In this document: in pieces, positions 54,948 through 64,000 of the stretch
How positions within the stretch are numbered: the stretch's first letter is position 1
Layout: each line of letters opens with the position of its first letter
Origin: Dacryopinax spathularia
Taxonomy: Eukaryota; Basidiomycota; Dacrymycetes; Dacrymycetales; Dacrymycetaceae
Direction: 5' to 3'
Length of the DNA stretch: 64,000 nucleotides
NCBI GenBank assembly: GCA_037974965.1
Contig: JBBPFI010000002.1
Location: forward strand, 434,001-498,000
Position numbers and translations under genes: made by a program
The notes under the pieces: generated by a model
The model's input: the letters and a program-made list of their open reading frames with translations, nothing else
What the model was told of the DNA's origin: nothing
The model's database searches: none

Positions 54948-57900
54948 GATTTACTCAGAGAGACGTTTTCGCCGCCATCCAGTATACCGCTCCGATACCC
55001 GAAATTCCGTATATAGACTTCAGTCTGGTCAAAGAGACCTATCAACACGAACCGATACACAATACCCTTGCTGTCCGAAAATACAAAAAAGTAGAGGACC
55101 GTGTCAAACCGGTCCCTGCCGTCCACCCCGAGCATTTGAAGATCCGCCGTCGATTTCCCTCGAACCCCTTAGAAAACCTCCAGCCATTGCCGCGAAAACC
55201 ACCGATATTTTCTCCCGGGAAACGATTAACCCAGGAACGATATGAGGCCCTTAACATAAACAAATATGGGTTCCTCTGGCCAGAAGAAGAAAAGCTGGTC
55301 GCCTGGATCTTTCGGACACACGAAATGGCGTTTTCGTGGACGGAATCCGAAATTGGTCGATTTCGCGACGATTACTTCGATCCTGTAATATTTCCGACCG
55401 TCGAACATACCCCCTGGCAGGAACGTAATATTCCGATACCCCCAGCCATTATCGACGATGTCGTACAAGTCCTGCGCGATAAAGTCGCAGCAGGCACCTA
55501 TGAACCCTCACAGTCGTCTTATCGGAGCCGTTGGTTCGTGGTACTCAAGAAATCCGGCGAATATCGTCCCGTTATCGATGCACGGCCGCTTAACGGCGTC
55601 ATGATCAGGAGTTCATCGGTCCCGCCCCTTACCGAGCATATCCTCGAAAGTTATGGCGGAAGGGCTTGTTTCGGCCTGTTGGACTTTTATCGCAGTTTCG
55701 AACAACACGCCCTGGCGCCTCAGTCGAGAGACTATACCTCATTCCAATCTCCTATCGGTCCACTCCGATATACAGTTGCGCCTATGGGGGCCCACAATAT
55801 GCCAGGAATCATGCAGGACAACGTCAATTTCCTTTTCGGAGACGAAATGCCACATATCACGACCCCGTTTATCGACGACTTGGGCGTGAAAGGCCCTGCG
55901 ACCCGTTACGAACAAAACAATGGCTATGAGACCATCAAAGGCAATCCGGGCATACGTAGATTCGTATTCGAGCATCTCGAAAATATGAACCGCATCATTA
56001 CGCGAGCTGAACATGCAGGCGCGACCTTTTCGGGACCAAAAGCAGAGATATGCGTGCCCGAAATGATTCTTTTAGGATATCGGTGTTCCTACAACGGCCG
56101 ACATCCGGATCCATCCAAAGTCCAAAAGATACTGAATTGGAAACTCCCCTGCGAAAGCTTATCGGAGGTGCGAGCCTTCCTGGGCACAGTTGGTATCATG
56201 CGTATCTTTATATGTAATTTTGCCGAAAAGGCGAGGCCTTTGGAGAGACTGAAGCGAAAAGGAGTTATCTTCGAATTTGGAGACGCCGAGATGAAAGCTG
56301 TCAAGGATCTCCAAAAGGCTGCGCAAGAAGCGGAGACGAATAATGTGTTGGTCCCTATCGATTATCGGTCCAAGCGAAAAGTCATCCTGGCAGTCGACTC
56401 CTCCAATATAGCCTGTGGTTACGTACTATATCAACTCGACGATAAGGGCCGTCGGCGACCGAGTCGATTTGGCTCTATTGGATGGAATGACGTCGAAAGC
56501 CGATATTCGCAGCCGAAACTGGAGCTTTACGGCGTGTATCAAGCCTTGAAAGCAATGCGCATCTGGCTTATCGGGTTATCGGAGTTTGACCTAGAAGTGG
56601 ACGCCAAATTCATTCAAGGCATGTTGAACCATCCCGATATTCAACCAAACATGGTTATCAACAGATGGATCGCTTGGATTCACCTCTTTAATTTCGTGTT
56701 GGTACATGTACCGGCAACACGACACACGGCCCCAGATGGATTGTCCCGACGACCTCCGGCCGATAACGAGGAGATCCGAAACCGATTCCCAGAGACAGAT
56801 GAGGAGGACTCATTCGCCTTATCGACAGCATTTCAATTGGAACTGGCTAGTCGAAAACCAGTTCCAATTTTTTTCGGCCCCCCGGAGGAGATATTACCGC
56901 GCACCGAAAAGACGAAAAATGCAGACGAAAAACTCCAAAAGGTGATTCGATACTTGAGGAACATGCGCCGACCGAACGGAATGAATGATGCTCAATGGAA
57001 ATCGTTCCTCGAACTCACAAGGAGGTACTTCCTGGTCGGAGAGGATGATTTATACAAGAGACAACCAAATGGTCAACATCGGCTATATATCGCTTATCAC
57101 CAGCGCCTGAACGTCTTGCGACATCTCCACGACGATATTGGACATCGAGGCTATCGGACGGTGTACCAACACGCACAACTTCGATTCTTCTGGCCGAATA
57201 TGAGCGACGATATCAAGTGGTACTTACGGACGTGCTTAGAGTGTCAAAGGCAACAAATGCGTCACGTTATCATTCCGCCTACAGCACAACGCCCTCAACC
57301 GTTATTCGTACGGGCCTACTGCGACACGATGCTCATGCCGGTCGCGAAAGGCCGATATAGAGGAATGCGATATATTCTACAGGCCCGATGTTCGCTCACC
57401 CATTGGCCTGAATACCTGATATGCCGAAAGGAAACGGCCGACATTATCGAAGACTTTCTCTATAAGAACGTTCTATGTCGATGGGGAACGATAACCGAAA
57501 TTGTCACCGACAACGGTACTCCGTGGGTCAAGGCAGTCCAGCAGCTGAGCGATAAGTACGACGTTACCCATATCCGAATATCGAGTTATAACTCGCGGGC
57601 CAACGGAACGGTCGAACAGAGCCATGGAAGCGTGAGAGAAGCGATCGTGAAACTTTGCAAAGGCAATATAGACAAGTGGCCCGAGGTGGTGCCTTCGGTT
57701 TTCTGGGCGGAAAGAATCGCGATACATAGCTCGACTGGGATGTCCCCTTTCTACATGGCTCACGGAATCCATCCGATATTGCCGATGGATATCACACAGG
57801 CAACTTGGCTTGTCCCTCCACCCGACAACCTGTTATCGCGTCAGCAGCTTATCGCGTATCGGGCTCAACAGCTCCTCAAACGACCGGAGGACCTGGACGA

Positions 57901-58489
57901 CATGGAGAACCGGATCATGAAGTCACGATACCAAAATATCGAAAGATTCAAAGAAAAATTCGAAGGATTGATATTCGATCATGAGTTCAAAATCGGGGAC
58001 TTGGTATTGTTGAGAAACAGCAAACACGATGGACCATTACGGGACAAAACGAAACCGCGATATATCGGACCATATATCGTGGCTCGGCGGAACGCAGGAG
58101 GCGCCTATCATATCGCAGATTTGGACGGGACGATATTCCGTCATACCGTCGCACAGTTCCGCGTCATTCCTTACCTAGCTCGGGGGGATTTATCTCATAT
58201 CGTCAATACTGTCTTGGAGAACCTGGACAAAGCCAAATTCACCGATAACGATCCCGATTACCTGCCCGATAATGAGCAAGAGCAGATTGACCGCGACGGT
58301 GAAGGGGACTCAGAGCTGGGAGACGTTGGAGCTGATGTTGGCGATAACGGAGAAGGAGAAGGAGAAGAAGGAGAAGCAGGAGGAGAAGAAGAAGGAGAAG
58401 GAGAAGCAGGAGGAGAAGAAGAAGGAGAAGGAGAACGGGCAAGTGCGCCTACTTATCGGAAAAACGCCGATAAGACAACGCTGGTGTAA
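54937..58489 (+). CDS. pol: pol polyprotein of the second retrotransposon
   Basis: Open frame following and slightly overlapping the end of gag in another frame. Reverse transcriptase (RPVIDARPLNGVMI; catalytic box FIDDLGVKG rather than the usual YxDD, a lineage trait), RNase H (LAVDSSNIACGYVLYQL; KLELYGVYQALKAM), integrase (LHDDIGHRGYRTVYQH, CLECQRQQM; EIVTDNGTPWVKAV; NSRANGTVEQSHGSVREAI), and a C-terminal low-complexity acidic tail of Glu/Gly repeats (coding 58355-58438). No chromodomain seen. It looks whole. Confidence 0.85.
58355..58438 (+). repeat. GGAGAA-type minisatellite in the 3' end of pol
   Basis: Two long units of about 33 bases built from ggagaag/aggagaagaag encode a Glu/Gly tail. 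Confidence 0.8.
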
Positions 58490-58672
58490 AACTCCAGAGT
58501 CACAGTCCGCTTATACCCATACCCCAGCGGCCGATATACCGATATCCGAAATCATCACACTCGTTTGGGTTTTCTCACTGTTTTCTTTCCACCGTCTAAC
58601 TACGACAAAAACCTATCTAAGGCCGCAACAAGAAGTCCGAAAACCGATATCCTCCGACCCGATAACATCGAC

Positions 58673-61083
58673 TCACTCATCCTGGAGGAAGTGGACGAAG
58701 GAGGTGATCTTCGCCGGGTGCCTTATCGGCTGGCCGAGGGAGCGCTCGTTGGCGTCGATCGGGTTCACGATAAACGTGACCTCCTCCTCACCAGCCTCCG
58801 TAGCCACGATGAACCGGCGCCAGCTGTGCATATACATCTCGTTGAAGGCCATCAAACGACGGGCCTCAACTTGGATGCGGCGAGCAGCAACAGCTGTAAC
58901 CGAAATCAGCCGAAATCAATTATCGGGCCGTGAAAATTACTTACTGCGGGGCAAGGTCACCATACGGAAGTCCGGCGTCATCGAAGGACGCCAGGCGTAT
59001 CGGTCGTACGCCTCGATGTCGCTATCGGTGATGACGGGCTCGCGGGAGGTGCTGGCGACCGGCTTGACCTCCTTGACTTCCGATACGGCCCTCTTGGCCT
59101 TTTTCGCGGCCGGACCGGGCTCTCCATCGTCATCGCGGGCACGTCCCTTTCGGCCACGACGATTCGCTACCGATATGGTTAGAACGAGCGATAACGTTTG
59201 AATATCGGACTTACAGGGCGCGGCATACGAGCAAGTAGTGCCTTTGATCTGGCACTGGTCGCAGATGATGCCGGCGATCTCCTTGCCGCGACCCTTCGGA
59301 TTGAACTTGATTCCTCCGGTGCAGAGGATATCGGCCTTGATGCACGAGTCGCACTGTGGTCGATTGTCAGCGTTGTTCGATGACCGAAAAGAGGGACTTA
59401 CGGGCGTATCGTTCTTATAGCCGCGGCGGAAATGCGGCTTACCGAAAAGCTTCTTCATCCGCTCGGTCCACCCTTCTGTAACCACCTCCATGGGCGTCAT
59501 AACGCCCATGTTGAGGCCGGCGGGGCGATAAGAGGGGTCGGCGTCGTCCTTCGAATATTGTTAGCCAAGCCGATAACCGATCACCGATAACTTACGACAT
59601 GCCACACCCATTCCTCCGGATGGTCTTCCCTCTTCTCCTGCTCAACGAGTCAGCACGGTCGCCGATAAACGATACGGAATCACTTACCGCCGTTTTCGCG
59701 GCCGGAGTCACAGCGACGGCAGGCCTTTTCGCCGCGGCAGCCGTAGAGCCGGAGTCCACACGGACGCTCTTACCGGTTTTCGGCGCGGCGGTCTCCTTGC
59801 CCTTGCCCTTGTCCTTGAGCCAGGCAAGCTCCTTCTCGATATCCGCCAAATCGGGCTCCGGTTCCTCCAAGACGGCAGATTCGTCCTTCGCGTAGAACTC
59901 CTCCAGCGCGATTTCGGCAGCTCTCGTTCCGGCTCTGTTCCGGAACTTTTCGCCGTAGGGCTTAAAGCCCGTCCACTCCTCGTGGATGCTCCTAAGCGGG
60001 GAGCCGTTCGTGAAAATCACGAAATCATTATTTCCCTGTGATATGAAGTCAGCGATATTCGAACCGATAACCGATAAAGTGCTTACCGTGCGCTCCTTCC
60101 ACACCTTTTGGAAGGTGGGGCCCATGACTTGAGCCACGTACGACTTGACATCCGCCCAACTTCCGCGGTGTGAGTAAAGCGCCGATACGAGCGCAATCTG
60201 TCATCGGTCAGTATCGGATATGAGCGGAAAGTGACGAAATGAGGACTTACGCGAAAAGCCTCAATCATTTCACCTTTGGCCCACTCGGCCCTCGCCAATT
60301 TCGCCTTGGGGACCTTCGAGGCGATCTCCGATACGGTTAAGCCCGCGCGCTGAGGAGGAGGGACGATTTCCTCATCGTCTGGCTCGGTGACGTTATCGGG
60401 GAGCTCGATAACGGGCGGCTTGGCGGACTCGGGGATGTCGTCGGGCTCGGTCTCTTCGCCCTCGTCAATCACCGGAATGTCGGCCGGGGCCTTCTTGGGA
60501 GCGATGGGGACAGCCTGTAGGCAATCAGTTATCGCGCACAACGGACTTTAGACAAAAAGACTTACCGGAAGCTTACGAGCCTTGGGCTGAGCGGGAGTCT
60601 CGGCCTTGGGAGTGGCCCTTTTCGGCACAGGCGTCGCCGACTTGCGAAGGACCGACTCTTTGCGGACGGTCTTAGCCGATACCGTGGTATCGGGCTTCTC
60701 CGATTCTCCGGAGTCGTCTTCCTCCGCCGGAGTGGCCTTATCGGCGGCACCATCATCGGCACCGTCGTCTTCAGCACCGTTGTCGGTGCCAGCTTCGTTA
60801 TCGGCCGTACCGGCCGCCTCGTTGTTGTCGGCCGCTTCCGTATCGGCCTCGGGCTCGGTCTGATCGGCAGCAACCTATTAACATGTCAGTATATGCGCGT
60901 CGGACACGAGCTAAACATCGGGCGCACCGGAGTATCGGCCTCTACAGCCTCCATCGTCTTCGCCCTCCTTGCAGCACGTGCCGCACGACTCTGTGCGGAG
61001 GACGCGGCCGACTTATCGGTCACCGCGGTCGAAGGAGCAGGCGACACTCGCGATTTCTTGTTCTTCGTCTTCGCGGCCGCCAT
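58673..61083 (-). CDS. Antisense accessory gene of the retrotransposon, Zn2Cys6-like protein
   Basis: Minus-strand coding blocks occupy the zone between pol and the 3' LTR, separated by short GT-AG introns. They run from an ATG at 61083 (MAAAKTKNKKSRVSPAPSTA, basic), through Asp/Glu/Ala-rich blocks (60560-60870; 60270-60520), a folded-looking block with WKERTVSTLSVIGSNIADFI and HEEWTGFKPYGEKF (59680-60150), a cysteine block (59215-59400) with CDSCIKADILC and CDQCQIKGTTC, a basic stretch with RRGRKGRARDDD and PAAKKAKR (58960-59170), and a last block with FNEMYMHSWRRFIVATEAGE ending at 58673. Two CX2CX6C modules 19 residues apart resemble a Zn(II)2Cys6 cluster with a long linker. A nuclear DNA-binding role is inferred. 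The exon structure is inferred, not observed. Confidence 0.6.
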
Positions 61084-61401
61084 ATCGTCGACAGTTTCTA
61101 TTAAGTCAAGTGGGGAGGAAGTTGTCGAGATGGTGGTACGAGAGAGAGATGGAGAACGACAAGAACGCGGAGTGCGCCGTCTTTTAATACCGCGGCGAAT
61201 TGATTCCGCCTCCGCGACCTTGCCATCCCGCCTTTTCGCAAGTATTCCGCACGTGACGCGGCTGAGTCAGGGTCCTTACGTACCGACGCCATCTATATCC
61301 GTTGCTCCTATCGGACACCGATAAACCTACCGATACACCAATATCGGGAAGGACTGTACGGTTTCTACCTGGGACAGGTAGAAGGGTAAGGCCCCCGCGG
61401 A

Positions 61402-61767
61402 TGTGCTGCGTGCCGTAATTTTCGGCATCCGATAGCCGATCTAGGTAATATACGTCCCTTATATTCGTATATGCACCCGCTGTTATAACCGGAGTCCGCT
61501 TATCGGACTTCGGGACTTTTTGTACTATAACATTTCAGGGCTTTCGCCCTAGTGAAAAATGCATCTCTTACCACTCCTTATCCTTGACGCCTAAGTCCGA
61601 TATCGAATATCGGTCTTCACTCTCATTTACTGCCTAACCAACTTCATTACTACTACTTTCAATCCTACTACCAACATAACTACCGGCGCGACCGATATTG
61701 CTTATCGGCAACCTGGCTACGATACCTCGCACACCTCTTTACTCCTAAATACTGGGGGAACAGGTCA
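61402..61767 (+). repeat. 3' LTR of the second retrotransposon
   Basis: 366 bp, identical by eye to the 5' LTR. Confidence 0.92.
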
Positions 61768-62638
61768 GAGGTCCATAACGTCGGAGAAAGTCAGTAGCCG
61801 GGTATAACGGCCGTTGCTGGCTTTCTTCCACCAGAAGGTCAGAGGTTATTGACAAACGCCTCAGATCAGGTAGGTTCCACGAGACCAGATATGGCACCAT
61901 CATACTCAGGTCCCCGATCCGAAGTGTATGTACCGTTGGAAAAGTGAATGCCAAGTGCAAGGTCTCCTCCAGTAGAGTGCGATTCGGGAGGTCATAGAAT
62001 CTTCCACGTATGGTGATAGACTCGATCACCGCAAGCTCCCCCAGTGAAGATCGCAAGCCGAAGAAAGACGGATGGACTCGCGCTGATAGATGAATCTTGC
62101 GAAGGGTTTGTCGATACGTGTCAAAGATCTTGTGGAAGGCGTCCGCGGATAGGGAGAGGTGATATTGCGAGGGTAAAGCCTTTCCATGATCCCGGGAGTA
62201 GAAAGGGGCGAGGTAGAATATGACTATGTTCGGTAGCAATGGCATCGCGTGCCAGAGGTCGTTGGAATCCTCAAAGTCGGCGGGCGACAGGTCCGCAATG
62301 TTGAATTTCAGGGCAAGCCACTTTACGTATCGTCCCGGATGTGCGTCAGTGCTGTTCGATCGCTCTTGGAAGCAAAGGAGAAGTTGGCGGAAGGACACCG
62401 GGTTGCTTGATAAGACTGCCTCGAATGCGAATTCTTCAACGATGTCATGGAAGCCTCTCGAGACGAGCCGGAGAGAGGCTTTGGTCGGCCAGACCGTCTT
62501 GACTCCAAGCATTGCTGTCTGCATCTCTTCATCGGCGCTGAGGAGCTCTGAGGAGTCGGCATCGAAAAGCCCGTGGACTTCTGTCGCGTGTCTGAAAATC
62601 TTGCGGACGAGCTCGATCGGTAGCGTGTTGAAGGACAT
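61768..62638 (-). pseudogene. F-box-like family member 5, 5' part
   Basis: First 290 codons, MSFNTLPIELVRKIFRHATE to FLRRYGP at the insertion point. Family features: KTVWPTKASLRLVSR, VKWLALKFNIADLSP, IHLSARVHPSFFGLRSSL, VHTLRIGDLSMMVPYLVSWN. Subtracting the element and one TSD copy leaves 1,347 bases, exactly 449 codons including the stop, so the gene was intact before the insertion (448 aa). Confidence 0.85.
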
Positions 62639-63173
62639 GGCGTGCAGCGTCCGAGACTAAATGAATGGCGAAGGAGAAATGTAGGCAGCTGGTTGTTCAG
62701 GGGAGCGATGTAGAGGACAATAGGGAAAGATGATAGTCAAGGAGAGAACTCTTCTATGGGACACACAGGACCAAAACGTGGACGTGTGTCAGGGTGAATC
62801 GGTCTCAGGGCGAGTCAGACAATCGAGAAACCCGGAACCGCCAGCGTTTCGCGTCCGCTTCCCCAGGCTGCAAGATGAAGAAGGTTTGCGGTTCTGCCCA
62901 TCGAGTCTACCCATCGATTCCCCTCTTCATCGAAAGAGGACGTTTGGATCTAGCACTTCACCTCATTATTGCGCACACTGGTAGGATAACAGGGAGTCTA
63001 CATCGCATGCGTTTTATGTTCTTCCATACTACTATGTTGTTATCGTGGAGGAAGAATGAGCTTCACCATAATTGGGACCTTGACGATCCACAGATCCCCG
63101 GCCAGAAGACGAGAGGAACACAACACATTGAAAGGCAATTACCCCATATGGGTAACAGAACAAAGCAAATGAA
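62639..63173. other. Spacer between members 5 and 6
   Basis: Upstream flank of member 5 and 3' flank of member 6. No gene supported. Confidence 0.4.
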
Positions 63174-64000
63174 CTAAAAGTCCTGTTCAGAGTCGACGGA
63201 GTCACCCTCTCCTGTGGGGCTATCGGAGTCCTGTGCTGACTCGACGGAGTCACCCTCTCCTGTGAAGCTGTCGCTGCTGTTGGAGTCATAGCGCCGGGGC
63301 CCACCTCTCCTTACATCTTCCTCATCCAATAGCGGAGTAACTTCCCACTCAATGCCAGCAGCATGAAACTGGCGCATGTACCAGATTTCTACAGGCTCGG
63401 GATCATAGCTGGCATGGCGGAGACATATCTTCCGCAACGAGGGAAACCTGTCCTTCTCTGTCAGACGGAGCATCCCCCTTGAAAAGTCGTAAACCATCGG
63501 TGGATCTTCGCATCCATGCTTGATCCATGCCGCGTCCATGTAATCGTATGCGGTGATGATGGCTAGCCGGGAATGTTGCATGTGAGGTGTGAGGTGTCGG
63601 AGCTCCTTGGGATTGTGCATGATAAGATGCTCGACATGAGGTAGCAGATTCAAAAGATATCCTACGACACTGCCTTGCCAGGTGTCGTGGAGATCCGCCC
63701 CAGATCCCAGTTCCAGCGTGGTGATGCGAGCCGCCACGCTTCGAGCAAGGTGCACTCGTGGGTCTCCAATGTCCTGCTCGACGTGGTAAGATAACGCCAA
63801 GTGGCGCAGGGCGGGAAGAGACCCAGTCGCTAAGTCGGCCAACGCTGGCACCGGGTGATTGATGCCCAAAGTATGAAGCTTGCCGAGCAACGCGCCTGCG
63901 GGACCAACATTTCGATCACTGTGGTTCAGAATCTTCGGCGTAGGCGAGCTTTCAATGTGATAAAATGGTCCCAATATCGACAGGGATTGGAGATCGTTCG
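63174..64000 (-). CDS. F-box-like family member 6 (partial, N-terminus outside window)
   Basis: Open to the right window edge. The segment NDLQSLSILGPFYHIE matches MRDVRSLSILGPFYQQ of member 2, followed by LALSYHVEQDIG, ITTLELGSGADLHDTWQGSV, VEHLIMHNPKELRHL, YDYMDAAWIKHGCED, RFPSLRKICLRH and IEWEVTPLLDEEDVRRG. The last 33 residues are an acidic tail with two tandem units (SFTGEGDSVESAQDSD / SPTGEGDSVDSEQDF) not seen in the paralogues. The stop is at 63174. Confidence 0.75.
   Translation of the reverse strand, partial: NDLQSLSILGPFYHIESSPTPKILNHSDRNVGPAGALLGKLHTLGINHPVPALADLATGSLPALRHLALSYHVEQDIGDPRVHLARSVAARITTLELGSGADLHDTWQGSVVGYLLNLLPHVEHLIMHNPKELRHLTPHMQHSRLAIITAYDYMDAAWIKHGCEDPPMVYDFSRGMLRLTEKDRFPSLRKICLRHASYDPEPVEIWYMRQFHAAGIEWEVTPLLDEEDVRRGGPRRYDSNSSDSFTGEGDSVESAQDSDSPTGEGDSVDSEQDF

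Larger units (their letters stand above)
51947..61767 (+). mobile_element. Full-length Ty3/gypsy-like LTR retrotransposon with antisense accessory gene
   Basis: 9,821-bp element inside F-box-like member 5, flanked by GAGG (51943-51946, 61768-61771; GAGGT if the LTR is taken one base later). Parts: 366-bp LTRs, gag with zinc knuckle and protease, pol (RT, RNase H, integrase), then a roughly 2.9-kb zone carrying an antisense gene, then the 3' LTR. The LTRs are identical by eye and the frames look whole: a very young insertion. TATCGG/CCGATA is strikingly frequent throughout. Confidence 0.93.

Noticed and set aside
58239-58442. Poly-leucine minus-strand frame
   Set aside because: Direct antisense of the Glu/Gly repeat at the end of pol.

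Overview
The window is nuclear DNA of a filamentous basidiomycete, probably Agaricomycotina. Genes carry many introns of about 50 nt with GTGCG/GTACG-type donors, spacing is tight, and the protein set (Ubc13, elongin C, Mo25, Pol epsilon, Rad17, a SUV39-type SET protein with a long disordered N-terminus) is fungal. No species can be named from the sequence alone.

Left part (1-33 kb), mostly conserved housekeeping genes. In order: UBC13 (-, cut by the window edge), elongin C (+), ribosomal protein eL24 (+), a SUV39/Clr4-type SET methyltransferase (-), an intron-bearing tRNA-Ala(AGC) (-) with extra copies of its 3' half, a synaptobrevin/Snc1 R-SNARE (-), an unresolved small gene region (about 9.6-10.5 kb), an F-box/LRR-like protein (-), Mo25/HymA (-), DNA polymerase epsilon catalytic subunit (-) with four ACGCGT boxes just upstream, a VHS-GAT clathrin adaptor (+), a ketopantoate reductase (-), a 1.2-kb terminal-inverted-repeat DNA element with a very AT-rich core, two related tiny proteins with TATA boxes (+), and the checkpoint clamp loader Rad17 (-).

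Right part (33-64 kb), accessory island. Six members of one degenerate F-box-like family (about 435-450 aa, shared N-terminus of the type LPIELVRKILRHATEV) lie here with an MFS transporter and a decayed partial copy of that transporter. Two members are split by full-length, very young LTR retrotransposons. A 6.2-kb Tf1/sushi-like chromovirus (33534-39708) sits in the first. A 9.8-kb Ty3/gypsy-like element (51947-61767) sits in the fifth. In both cases the host reading frame is continuous across the insertion point, so the empty alleles would be complete.

Most interesting signal: each retroelement is saturated with its own hexamer, GTTACC in the first and TATCGG/CCGATA in the second, in LTRs and coding sequence alike. 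The second also carries an antisense, apparently spliced gene between pol and the 3' LTR. That gene has two CX2CX6C modules, resembling a fungal Zn2Cys6 cluster with a lengthened linker. Because Zn2Cys6 proteins typically read CGG and TATCGG contains CGG, an element-encoded factor that recognises the element's own scattered motif is a reasonable but unproven hypothesis, similar in logic to VANC proteins of plant VANDAL transposons.
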